DNA of 64,000 nt from Paenibacillus humicola (GTDB lineage Bacteria; Bacillota; Bacilli; Paenibacillales; Paenibacillaceae). Location: NCBI RefSeq assembly GCF_028826105.1, contig NZ_JAQGPL010000001.1:832501-896500 (forward strand), in the 5' to 3' direction. How positions within the stretch are numbered: position 1 is the first letter of the stretch; each line of letters starts with the position of its first letter. The notes below the pieces were generated by a model. It was not told the DNA's origin. It did no database searches and saw only the letters and a list, made by a program, of their open reading frames with translations. Made by a program: the position numbers and the translations under genes. Below, in pieces: positions 56,585 through 64,000 of this stretch.

Positions 56585-57316
56585 TTGAACAGAAAGAAAA
56601 ATATGCTGATCAGCGCAGCGGCAGCAGTGATGTCCGGCATGCTCGTGTACGGCGTGTATACGGTGCAGCTGCGACAAATCCGGTTTCAGGAGACGCTGCC
56701 GGTCGTTGTGCCGAAGCGGTTTGTCGACGCGGGTGAACGGCTGACGGCCGATGTGCTGACCGTGAAACAAATTTCGAAAGCGTCGTACGAGCCGGATATG
56801 GTGCTCGATCCGGAGGAAGCGGCCGGGCAGGAGGCGGTCGTGCCGCTCGGTTCCGGAGAACCGCTGCTCGACTGGAAAATAGACAAGTACCGGCTGCTGC
56901 CTGACCGTTCGCAATCGACGTTCCAGATTCCGCGGGAATACGTCAAATCGATTTCGAACGGCATTCGCGCCGGAGACAAAGTCTTATTGTACGTGACCGG
57001 ACAGTCTACGGCATCTGCTCGCTTGTTCGACGAACCGGTCACGGTCGCTTCGGTCAAATCGTCCGCAAATATCGAAATCGACGATCCGGCGAATCCGAAT
57101 TTATTGTCGCTTGCGGAAGGCGACAAGGAGAAGATGTACGCGTCGCGGCGGGATGCCAACGGCATGATCGATTTCGTCAATTTGAACCTGACGGAAGCGC
57201 AGTGGCTGAAGCTGGACAATTTATGCCGGGATGGAAAAATTCAGCTGGTCGTCGCCTTTTCTCCCGAGTCGATGGATGTCGGGGACACCGCCTCCGGGGA
57301 AGGTGCCGGGCCTTGA
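56585..57316 (+). CDS. SAF-domain pilus assembly protein, CpaB-like
   Basis: 243 residues. N-terminal membrane helix (about 5-23), then an SAF domain (LPVVVPKRFVDAGERLTADV, VKQISK) as in Flp-pilus CpaB/RcpC, then an unassigned C-terminal half with QIPREYVKSISNGIRAGDKV. TTG start after GGGGGGCGGG. Its stop overlaps the next start (TTGA). First gene of the Tad-like operon. Confidence 0.78.
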   Translation: MNRKKNMLISAAAAVMSGMLVYGVYTVQLRQIRFQETLPVVVPKRFVDAGERLTADVLTVKQISKASYEPDMVLDPEEAAGQEAVVPLGSGEPLLDWKIDKYRLLPDRSQSTFQIPREYVKSISNGIRAGDKVLLYVTGQSTASARLFDEPVTVASVKSSANIEIDDPANPNLLSLAEGDKEKMYASRRDANGMIDFVNLNLTEAQWLKLDNLCRDGKIQLVVAFSPESMDVGDTASGEGAGP

Positions 57317-58155
57317 CCGCTTCATCGCCGCTCGTCACGTTTATCGGCACGACGCCGAATATCGGCACGACGATCGCCGCGCTTGCGGCGGCGTACCGGA
57401 TTTCCGAAGAGAGCGAAGCGTCCGTCGGCTTCCTGTGCCTGAATTTGAAAAGCTCGAAAACGCACCGCTACCTGGGCATCGACCGGCCGGAGACGACGGT
57501 GGACTCGCTTCGGCCCGAGCTGCGGACCGGCACGCTGCTGCCGGACAAGCTTTTTCGCTCGATGCACCCGGCGGCGGGGCGAGCCGGAGTGCGGATTTTG
57601 TTCGGCAATACACTGCGCGACCAAGCCGAGTATTTTACGCCGGAGGAAGTCGACCATTTGCTGGATAAGGCGGTGCTGACGTTCGACGTCGTTATCGCGG
57701 ATGTCGGCGCATACTGGGATAATGCCGCAACGCTGTGCGCCTTGAGGCGCGCGGATGTCCGCGTTGCCGCCACGACCGCGGCCCTGTCCCATTTTCAGGA
57801 GGACGGCACGCGCTGGATCAAGCAGCTTTCGCCGGTCTACGGCATCGCGGAAGACGGATTCGAAGCGATAGTCGTTCACCCACCATGGAGAAACGGAGGC
57901 TTTCACGTGAAGGAAATCGGCAAAGAGCTTGGCATGCCGCTGATCGGCGAACTGAAATTGTCGGAGTCGATGTTATCTCAGCTGGACGGCGGGACGCTCG
58001 GCGAGTATTTCGTCCGCAGTGAACAGGGCAGACGGGTGATGGCGGAGCCGGCGGAACGCATCGTCCGTCGTCTCGGTCTGCCGCGGCGATCCGCGATTGC
58101 CGCCCAGCCTTGGTACCGGAAGCTGCTTGCGCATCGCGGCGGGGTGAACGGCTGA
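57313..58155 (+). CDS. CpaE/MinD-like pilus protein with degenerate P-loop
   Basis: 280 residues. N-terminal FIGTTPNIGTTIAAL occupies the place of the deviant Walker A motif but lacks its Lys. VIADVGAYWDNA resembles the MinD Walker B/switch region. Probably a non-hydrolysing or weakly active member of the CpaE/TadZ group that positions the pilus machine. TTG start overlaps the preceding stop; GGAAGGTG lies upstream. Ends in a TGATG overlap with the next gene. Confidence 0.72.
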   Translation: MTASSPLVTFIGTTPNIGTTIAALAAAYRISEESEASVGFLCLNLKSSKTHRYLGIDRPETTVDSLRPELRTGTLLPDKLFRSMHPAAGRAGVRILFGNTLRDQAEYFTPEEVDHLLDKAVLTFDVVIADVGAYWDNAATLCALRRADVRVAATTAALSHFQEDGTRWIKQLSPVYGIAEDGFEAIVVHPPWRNGGFHVKEIGKELGMPLIGELKLSESMLSQLDGGTLGEYFVRSEQGRRVMAEPAERIVRRLGLPRRSAIAAQPWYRKLLAHRGGVNG

Positions 58156-59567
58156 TGGCGGGGGGAGGACGTTTTTCCCCGGCAGCCTATTCGGCCCGGC
58201 TGAGAGCGGGAGACGCGGACGGAGCGGTGCCGCTTGAGCGGGAGAACGATGCGGTTCGCGACTTTCAGCGGCTGGCGGAAGATATCCGGACGTACCTCGC
58301 GATGCCGCGCGGGGTGACGGAGGAAGAGCGCAGGCAGTATAACGAACGGCTGAACCGCGCGGTGCTCGGCTTCCCGGAGGAACGGGAGCATATAATGGCC
58401 GTAATCGCGGACCGGCTGATGCGGCAGCGGATTCACGAGCTTCCCGGACTGAACCATCCGTATGCTTCGCTGGCCGAAGCGCTGTTCGCCGAGGTCATCG
58501 GACTGAACGTGCTCGAGTTGGTGCTGCGCGGCCGCGAGGGGCTGGAGGAAATCCAGGTCGTCGGGACGCGGATTTTCGAAGTGCGGGACGGGCTCAGCCG
58601 GCCCTCCGCCTTCCGGTTCGAATCGGAGCGGGACGTCGAGCGCATTCAGCAAAACCTGGTGCTGTACAACAACGACCGTATCAACCCGCGAAAGCGGTGG
58701 GCGGAGGTCATGCTGCGTGACGGAACGCGCGTGACGATGACCGGCTACGGCTTTACGGCGCAGCCGACGCTGACGCTGCGGTTTTATACGGTGCGGCAGT
58801 TCCGGCTGGACACGTTATGCCGCGCGGAATACGGCACGATGAACGAGCGGATCCGGGATATGCTGCTGGCTGTGCTGCAGGCTCGTTTGAATCTGGTCGT
58901 GATCGGCCCGACCAACTCCGGCAAGACGCACCTGATCAAGGCGCTAATCGCCGAGCTGCCGGACGAGGAGCGGATCGTTACGATCGAAGGGCGGCACGAG
59001 ATGATGCTGCGGCGGGATTTCCCGGCCAAAAACGTCATCGAATACGAGACGGACGAGGAGGACCCCATGCATCGGCCGGCGCAGGCGTTTAAGCTGGCGC
59101 TGCGGCAGTCGCCCCAGCGAATTATTCACGCGGAGATTCGGGACGAGGATGCGAATATTTACGTCCGCGCCTGCACGCGCGGGCATTCCGGCAGCATGAC
59201 GACGGTGCATGCGAGCGCGCTGGAGGATGTGCCCGAAGCGATCGCCGATATGTGCATGCTTGACGGCCGCGGGATGGACCCGGTCCGGCTGACGAAACGC
59301 GTCGCCGAATATGTGACGCAGATGGGCATCGAGATGCGCAATATCGGAGGACGAAGAAGGCTTGTCCGCTTAGCGGAGCTCGATTGGTCGGACGGCGCAG
59401 TCAAGGTCCGGGATTGGGCGCGGTTCGACGCCGGCGCGGGTGAATGGAGCTATCCGGCGGCTCCATCCAGCCGGGTACTTGCAAGGCTGAAGGAAGGAGC
59501 CGATCCTTCGCTCCTAAGCGGCTGCAAGGTTCGGGACCTAGCGAAGCAGGAAGAGAGAGGGGCATGA
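58155..59567 (+). CDS. CpaF/TadA-type secretion ATPase
   Basis: 470 residues. Residues about 230-270 hold the Walker A GPTNSGKT; ERIVTIEGRHEMML is the Asp/Glu box region; IIHAEIRDEDANIYVRACTR and GHSGSMTTVHA are the Walker B and His-box signatures of type II/IV secretion ATPases. Provides energy for pilus assembly. ATG 58155 overlaps the preceding stop. Confidence 0.88.
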   Translation: MAGGGRFSPAAYSARLRAGDADGAVPLERENDAVRDFQRLAEDIRTYLAMPRGVTEEERRQYNERLNRAVLGFPEEREHIMAVIADRLMRQRIHELPGLNHPYASLAEALFAEVIGLNVLELVLRGREGLEEIQVVGTRIFEVRDGLSRPSAFRFESERDVERIQQNLVLYNNDRINPRKRWAEVMLRDGTRVTMTGYGFTAQPTLTLRFYTVRQFRLDTLCRAEYGTMNERIRDMLLAVLQARLNLVVIGPTNSGKTHLIKALIAELPDEERIVTIEGRHEMMLRRDFPAKNVIEYETDEEDPMHRPAQAFKLALRQSPQRIIHAEIRDEDANIYVRACTRGHSGSMTTVHASALEDVPEAIADMCMLDGRGMDPVRLTKRVAEYVTQMGIEMRNIGGRRRLVRLAELDWSDGAVKVRDWARFDAGAGEWSYPAAPSSRVLARLKEGADPSLLSGCKVRDLAKQEERGA

Positions 59568-60499
59568 TGGATAACGCAGCTTATTTGCTGGCCGGTGCGC
59601 TCTTCCTGACGCTTTTTACAGCGATCTATTTCCTGCTTCAGCTCGGGGTCGCCCGAATGCAGTTGACAAGCCGGCTGGGCTACCGGCAGGAGCGGCGGCT
59701 GAGCCGCAGGTTCGAGCGTTTTCTTATGAAGCGCGAAGCCCTGTACCGTCATTTATCGGAGCTCATGGAGTCGCTGCAGCTTGCCGGCGGTCCCGCTCCC
59801 GTCGTCCTGACGACGGCGCTGCTGCTACTCGGCGGCCTATTGGCGGGCGCGTATCTGTTCCAAAGCGTAAAGGGCACGGTTCTCCTTGGCGGCGTGATGG
59901 GAGCTTTCCCGTATACGCTGCTGCGCATGATGCTCGTCCACCGGCAGATGAAGACGAGAATCGACTTCTTGCCTGCGGTGGAGCTGTTTTACCAATGCTG
60001 CCTAGTCAGCGGCGGGAGACAGATTCGCACCGCGTTGCAGCGGACGGTCGAGGAGAAGCGGCTGCTTGGCCCGATGCAGTCGGTATTCGAGCAGCTGTAT
60101 CGCAATTTGTCGGTGAGGGGCGACGACGAGGCGAGCCTGCGCATTTTTTCGGCCTCGCTCGGGCATGTCTGGGCTGATTATTTCGTGAACATCGTCCGGG
60201 CGGGACTGGCTGAAGGCCATCCGGTCGAAAGCAACCTGAAAGACCTGATCTCCGATATGCGCAAAGCGCGAAGAGCCAATCAACAGGAGCGCAACAAGCT
60301 GCTGGAGATCCGGCTGGCCAATTTTTCGCCTCTCCTGTTTCTCGGCTTGTTTGTCGGCATCAATGTCAAGTTCAACCGGCATAACGCCTATTTGTACTAC
60401 GTCGTCGATCCGAAGGGCCGGGACCTGCTGCTGAACGCGTTTGTTCTGATTTTCATCTCGTTCTTGATGGGACTGTGGTTGTCGCGTAAAAAAATGTAA
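59564..60499 (+). CDS. TadB-like membrane protein (T2SSF family)
   Basis: 311 residues. Membrane segments near 7-27, 92-130 and the C-terminal 250-305; between them a T2SSF-like cytoplasmic domain (LPAVELFYQCCLVSGGRQIR, AGLAEGHPVESNLKDLISDM). Anchors the ATPase in the membrane. ATG 59564 or 59567, both after GAGAGGGG, overlapping the cpaF stop. Confidence 0.8.
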   Translation: MMDNAAYLLAGALFLTLFTAIYFLLQLGVARMQLTSRLGYRQERRLSRRFERFLMKREALYRHLSELMESLQLAGGPAPVVLTTALLLLGGLLAGAYLFQSVKGTVLLGGVMGAFPYTLLRMMLVHRQMKTRIDFLPAVELFYQCCLVSGGRQIRTALQRTVEEKRLLGPMQSVFEQLYRNLSVRGDDEASLRIFSASLGHVWADYFVNIVRAGLAEGHPVESNLKDLISDMRKARRANQQERNKLLEIRLANFSPLLFLGLFVGINVKFNRHNAYLYYVVDPKGRDLLLNAFVLIFISFLMGLWLSRKKM

Positions 60500-60563
60500 C
60501 GCCTATGCCGGGCTGACCGGAGCGAAGCGATTTTCAATAGGGAGAATGAAGGGAGGGTTCGCG

Positions 60564-61454
60564 ATGGACGACACACTGTCGCGAGCGGTCGTTTGGGCGG
60601 CGCTTGCCGGCCAGTATGCGCTTGGCATGGTGTTTGGCATCGCGCTGCTTCGCGCGATTTTCGCCCGCAGGCCAAGATGGGCGCACCTTGCTTCCCTGCG
60701 ATGGGGCGGGAAGGAGGTTCCGGAGCGGGTGCTCCGCCTTGCGCGGCTTCGCCGCACCGACCCGGTCTTTAAAGAGCGGGAGCGCCTGCTGGCCGGATGC
60801 GGCTACTCCGGCGACGCGGCGGTTTATGTGCTGGTGCGAAGGGCGTTCCTTGCCGGATTTCCGCTTTGGGCCGCGGCTGCTTACGGACTTGCCGGGCTGC
60901 CGAAAGCTCCGTTTCCCTCTTATGCCCCGCTCCTTGCATTAGGCATCGCCATGCTGTTCATGATGGGGGACAAGGTATGGCTGGAGGCGCTGCGCAAGCA
61001 CCGTTCGGAACGCATGACAAAGGAAATTTACGTCGTCAGCAGTCAGCTGCTGTACCTTTCCGGATCCTCGCTGCACATCCATACGAAGCTGATGCGCTGC
61101 CTGCCGTATACCCGAACGATGCGGGCCGATATGCAGACGATGCTCGGGGAATGGTACCACGACGCCGAAGGTGCGCTGAGGCGTTTCAAGCTTCGTCTGG
61201 GAACCGAGGACGGAATGAGCTTCGTCGAAACGATCGACTCGCTGCGCCTCCACGAAAGCGAGGAATATTACGTACTGCTGCGCGAGCGGATTCAGGACTA
61301 TAAGGAGAAGCTTGATCTGGCGAAGGAGAGCCGGAAGGAATCGACGTCTTACGTGCTGTTCGTACTGGCCGGCATCCCGATCCTGTATACGTTCCAGATT
61401 TTTATTTATCCCTGGGTGCGGGAAGGACAGAAGCTTTTTGAATCGCTTCATTGA
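60564..61454 (+). CDS. TadC-like membrane protein (T2SSF family)
   Basis: 296 residues. N-terminal membrane helix (VVWAALAGQYALGMVFGIAL), two more in the middle (FLAGFPLWAAAAYGLAG, YAPLLALGIAMLFMMGD) and one at the C-terminus. Cytoplasmic part contains DYKEKLDLAKESRKESTSYV, typical of T2SSF repeats. Partner of the TadB-like protein. GGGAGG precedes ATG 60564. Confidence 0.78.
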   Translation: MDDTLSRAVVWAALAGQYALGMVFGIALLRAIFARRPRWAHLASLRWGGKEVPERVLRLARLRRTDPVFKERERLLAGCGYSGDAAVYVLVRRAFLAGFPLWAAAAYGLAGLPKAPFPSYAPLLALGIAMLFMMGDKVWLEALRKHRSERMTKEIYVVSSQLLYLSGSSLHIHTKLMRCLPYTRTMRADMQTMLGEWYHDAEGALRRFKLRLGTEDGMSFVETIDSLRLHESEEYYVLLRERIQDYKEKLDLAKESRKESTSYVLFVLAGIPILYTFQIFIYPWVREGQKLFESLH

Positions 61455-61523
61455 AGCGGGCCGGTGCCGTTTCGCCGGTTGACCATGTCATGAATGGTCC
61501 GAGAACGTGTAGGAGGTGAGATA

Positions 61524-61673
61524 ATGCGGAATATTTTGATGACGGTGATGATGATCGTCGTGGTCGTGCTGTTGTTTAATGCGATCGTAACGAAGGATAC
61601 GACCGGCACGAAGGCCCAAATTCAGGCGCAAGGCGACGCGGCCAATACGAAAATCGGCGAATTGAATCCGTAA
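61524..61673 (+). CDS. 49-residue membrane peptide, tandem copy 1
   Basis: Starts MRNILMTVMMIVVVVLLFNA, a membrane helix, then a hydrophilic tail ending in GELNP. AGGAGGTGAG precedes the ATG: a near-perfect ribosome site. No prepilin peptidase motif (no Glu at position +5 after a Gly/Ala cleavage site) is apparent. Paralogue of the peptide at 61770. Position inside the Tad-like operon suggests a pilin-like or accessory subunit. Confidence 0.75.
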   Translation: MRNILMTVMMIVVVVLLFNAIVTKDTTGTKAQIQAQGDAANTKIGELNP

Positions 61674-61769
61674 GCGGCGGCAGGCCTGCGCAGGCGGCGT
61701 TTGCTTGGCCGGTTACGCGCCGGCCGGTTACAAATGAGCCCTGTCTTAATCTTCTCGGGAGGTGATCGA

Positions 61770-61916
61770 ATGCGCGCACTGCTGATGACGATGCTGCTGG
61801 TTGTCGTCGTGATTACCCTGTATACGAATATAACCGGGGGCGATGAAGGGACAAAAGCGCTGCTTGAGCGATCGGGAAGCCATATGGCCAATTCCATCCG
61901 GAGGATGAACCCTTGA
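61770..61916 (+). CDS. 48-residue membrane peptide, tandem copy 2
   Basis: Starts MRALLMTMLLVVVVITLYTN, followed by a tail with GTKALLERSG and an end RRMNP. Shares the membrane helix, the GTKA element and the terminal NP with copy 1. GGGAGGTGATC precedes ATG 61770, again a near-consensus site. Its stop overlaps the next start (TTGA). Confidence 0.75.
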   Translation: MRALLMTMLLVVVVITLYTNITGGDEGTKALLERSGSHMANSIRRMNP

Positions 61917-62338
61917 GAAGCCTGCTCGTGTTTGTGCTTTTTGCCGCGACGATCTGCTGGTTTTTGTTTTCGCCGATATACAAGCATGTGCTTGTCGTTC
62001 GGCAGGCCGTTCTTCAGGCGGAGGTCGACTATTTGCTCGAAATCGGCTCCAACGCGGATCACGGTTATATCGACGAAACGATGATGGAGCAGTCCAGACT
62101 GCGGCTCGCCGGCTTCGGGCTGCATCCGGACGAAATCCGTTACGAGGTGACGGGTTCGAACAGCGCGCTTGCGACCAGTGCCGCCGCACCGCTGCCGCGA
62201 GGAACGGGACTTAGCCTGACGATTTCCTATCCGGTGGAGGGACTGCTCGACATCGACCGGCTGATCGGTATCGAGCCGCTCCCGGCGGACTCCCGGCTGC
62301 GTGCGGCAGGTATGAAAATGAGCGAGTATGTACCTTAG
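61913..62338 (+). CDS. TadE-like single-pass protein 1
   Basis: 141 residues. N-terminal hydrophobic helix (SLLVFVLFAATICWFLFSPI), then an extracellular alpha/beta domain (VVRQAVLQAEVDYLLEIGSN) with a long loop. TTG start with GGAGG 8 nt upstream. Pseudopilin-like layout, but no family could be fixed by eye. Confidence 0.65.
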   Translation: MRSLLVFVLFAATICWFLFSPIYKHVLVVRQAVLQAEVDYLLEIGSNADHGYIDETMMEQSRLRLAGFGLHPDEIRYEVTGSNSALATSAAAPLPRGTGLSLTISYPVEGLLDIDRLIGIEPLPADSRLRAAGMKMSEYVP

Positions 62339-62359
62339 TTGACGCACGGTGGGTGAAGT

Positions 62360-62845
62360 ATGTATAAGCTCGTTTTGATCCTTCTCATGATGGTCGTCTG
62401 GATGTCGATGCATGCGCTGCAGACGGACGAGGAAATGGCGGCGGCCGCCTTGTTTCAAGGCAAGCATGCGGTCAACCGGGCCGCCCATGCGGCTGCGCAG
62501 CAGCTCGACCCCGCGGCGCTTGCCGACGGCAGGCTTCATATTGACGAGGACGCGGCCGCCAGGGAAGCCGCGCATTATTTGCAGGCCAATTTGCAGCTGG
62601 ACAAAGACGGCATGCCGCTGCCCGGCGCTTACTTGCGTGACCGGGTGGAGGTGCTCGTATGCGATGTCGTCAATGACGATCAATCGTTTCCCTACGTGTA
62701 TCGAAATGCGGCATACGATTACGAAGTCACGCTCCGAAAGCCCGGCGTCGTCATGATCGTGAAGCTGGTATACCCCCGGGTCTTTTCCGTTATGGAACCG
62801 ATTGAATGGGACATTAAAGGAACGGCCGAGCTCGTCGACTACTGA
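62360..62845 (+). CDS. TadE-like single-pass protein 2
   Basis: 161 residues. N-terminal helix MYKLVLILLMMVVWMSMHAL, then GKHAVNRAAHAAAQQLD resembling the segment after the TM helix in TadE/G pseudopilins, and a beta-rich C-terminal part. GGTGGGTGAAG precedes the ATG. Last gene of the operon. Confidence 0.65.
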   Translation: MYKLVLILLMMVVWMSMHALQTDEEMAAAALFQGKHAVNRAAHAAAQQLDPAALADGRLHIDEDAAAREAAHYLQANLQLDKDGMPLPGAYLRDRVEVLVCDVVNDDQSFPYVYRNAAYDYEVTLRKPGVVMIVKLVYPRVFSVMEPIEWDIKGTAELVDY

Positions 62846-62902
62846 CGAGCCGGCTGTTTTGCTGTTTGCTTCTTCCGCAGGAGACCGGCAGCCGTCCTAA
62901 TT

Positions 62903-62911
62903 TGGTATAAT
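62903..62911 (+). promoter_or_regulatory. Extended -10 promoter of the peptidase gene
   Basis: TGG directly followed by TATAAT, an extended -10; the -35 is weak. Located 42 bp before the ATG. Confidence 0.55.
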
Positions 62912-62952
62912 GAAGCCATGGATTGGAAAATAGGAAAGCGGTGAACCCTTGT

Positions 62953-64000
62953 ATGCTTCATGAACCATTGCTGCGCAGCGAGCTCGAATCGCGCATCGCG
63001 CGCCTGCAGCAGTCGCTGCGGCGGGAAGGGCTGTCCGGTTTTCTCGTGACGCAGCATCTCGGCCTCTATTACCTTATCGGCTCGATGCAGGCCGGCTACG
63101 CGTTTGTGCCGGCCGACGGAAACCCGGTTTTCTACGTGCGCCGGAGCGTCTCGCGCGCGCAGTCGGAATCGGCGGTGCGTGTCGAGCCGCTGCCATCGCT
63201 CCGGTCGCTGCGGCTGATGCTGGAGCGGGACTTCCCCGGGTTGTTTTCCGGCGCAGACGCAGGCGATCTTCGCATTGCGGCCGATATGGATGTGCTTCCG
63301 GCACAATTGTGCAGGAAGCTGGAAGATCAGCTGGCCGGCGCAGCTAAGCTCGTCGACGGCTCTGCGCTGCTGCGCGCCATGCGGATGATCAAATCGCCGT
63401 GGGAAATCGGCCGGATCGAAGCGGCGGCGCAGGCGGCGCACGAAGCGCTTTTTGCCGCGCTGAACGATTTGCGGGCAGGCATGACCGAGCAGAAGCTGAT
63501 GGGCCGCATCGAATTCGAGCTTCGGCTGCGGGGCCATATCGGCATCATGCGCACCCGCGGGTACAACATGGAAATTTTGACCGGTATGATCGGAGCCGGA
63601 GAAGCGGCGGCCGAGCCCAGCGCGTTCGACGGCCCGGCCGGCGGGCGCGGGCTCGGCTCGGCTGCTGCGCAAAGCGTCAGCATGAGGCCGATCGGACGGA
63701 ACGAGCCGATTCTGCTCGACGTCGGCTGCTGCATCGACGGCTACGTTATCGACCAGACGCGTACAGCTGTCATCGGCGAGCTGCCGGACGATTTGGCCGC
63801 GGCATACGCCATAACGGAAGCGATCGTCCATAGGTCCGAGCAGCTCATGAAACCGGGCGTTTCGCCCGAAGCGCTCTATGCGGCGGCGCTGGAGCAGGCG
63901 GCGGAAGCCGGGCTGTCCGAGCATTTTATGGGGTATGGCGACGACCGGGTAAAATTTCTTGGCCACGGCATCGGGCTTGAAGTGGATGAATGGCCGGTGC
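62953..64000 (+). CDS. M24-family Xaa-Pro peptidase, 3' end outside window
   Basis: At least 349 codons, continuing past the window end. N-terminal creatinase-like domain (LEDQLAGAAKLVD) and start of the catalytic pita-bread domain: metal ligands LLDVGCCIDGYVIDQTRT (two Asp) and His in FLGHGIGLEVDEW. Cleaves Xaa-Pro bonds in the cytoplasm. ATG 62953 is 8 nt after GCGGTGA; GTG 62941 is an alternative. An insertion (AAEPSAFDGPAGGRGLGSAA) before the first metal ligand is longer than usual. Confidence 0.9.
   Translation, partial: MLHEPLLRSELESRIARLQQSLRREGLSGFLVTQHLGLYYLIGSMQAGYAFVPADGNPVFYVRRSVSRAQSESAVRVEPLPSLRSLRLMLERDFPGLFSGADAGDLRIAADMDVLPAQLCRKLEDQLAGAAKLVDGSALLRAMRMIKSPWEIGRIEAAAQAAHEALFAALNDLRAGMTEQKLMGRIEFELRLRGHIGIMRTRGYNMEILTGMIGAGEAAAEPSAFDGPAGGRGLGSAAAQSVSMRPIGRNEPILLDVGCCIDGYVIDQTRTAVIGELPDDLAAAYAITEAIVHRSEQLMKPGVSPEALYAAALEQAAEAGLSEHFMGYGDDRVKFLGHGIGLEVDEWPV

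Noticed and set aside
57313..58155. Ordinary MinD/ParA partition ATPase
   Set aside because: The P-loop Lys is missing and the gene is embedded in a Tad-like operon, so the CpaE/TadZ group fits better.

Overview
The window looks like chromosomal DNA of an endospore-forming, high-GC member of the Paenibacillaceae (Paenibacillus/Cohnella-like Firmicutes). The basis is an rRNA-tRNA cluster of Bacillales type, two H-type small acid-soluble spore protein genes, strong GGAGG-type ribosome binding sites with many GTG/TTG starts, a sigma-B module, CIRCE-controlled groESL and the gene orders thiL-tsaE-tsaB-rimI-tsaD and ydcC-alr-mazE-mazF. I see no phage, IS element or CRISPR array. All names come from reading the translated proteins by eye; no database search was run.

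Layout. 1-4.1 kb: end of a 16S-23S spacer, a complete 23S rRNA with its processing stem, then nine tRNAs (Glu, Val, fMet, Asp, Lys, Leu, Leu, Gly, Arg) and a terminator; no 5S gene follows the 23S. 4.2-8.6 kb: sspH, ykuK, a Leu/Phe-type amino-acid dehydrogenase, a secreted methionine-rich repeat protein and a subtilisin-like protease. 9.0-17.3 kb: a reverse-strand Opp/Dpp-type ABC transporter operon with two tandem isochorismatase-fold hydrolase genes inside it, and a divergent LysR regulator. 17.5-23.7 kb: pncB, a VanY-like peptidase, small proteins, an XRE regulator, an MmcQ/YjbR protein, a lipase and a DUF948 protein. 23.8-28.9 kb: general-stress block with a response-regulator/PP2C phosphatase, a CorA transporter, rsbV-rsbW-sigB and a divergent stress gene, with sigma-B-like promoters facing both ways. 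29.0-32.5 kb: NHEJ operon ku-ligase-polymerase, next to a sigma-G-like promoter and two small genes including a second sspH. 32.9-38.2 kb: a YitT membrane protein, then thiL (apparent CTG start) and the t6A tRNA-modification genes. 38.4-42.2 kb: a Cys-rich pentapeptide-repeat protein, a roughly 1-kb non-coding stretch holding a cluster of DnaA boxes, and the ABC-F gene ydiF. 42.5-46.4 kb: 5-formyl-THF cyclo-ligase, molybdenum-cofactor genes, tatA and tatC. 46.5-50.4 kb: WYL regulator, DinB protein, groES-groEL. 50.6-56.3 kb: a CobW GTPase, a secreted repeat protein, ydcC-like lipoprotein, alr and the mazEF/ndoAI-ndoA toxin-antitoxin pair. 56.4-62.8 kb: a Tad/Flp-pilus-like operon behind a promoter and a terminator-like leader hairpin, including two tiny paralogous membrane peptides. 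62.9 kb to the end: a partial M24 (Xaa-Pro) peptidase.

The most interesting items are the DnaA-box cluster between tsaD and ydiF (the interval where I recall B. subtilis carrying one), the unusual Tad-like operon with its leader hairpin and tiny paralogous peptides, the Met-repeat protein in which 20 hexapeptide units split a copper-amine-oxidase-N-like domain, and the transporter operon carrying twin cysteine hydrolases.
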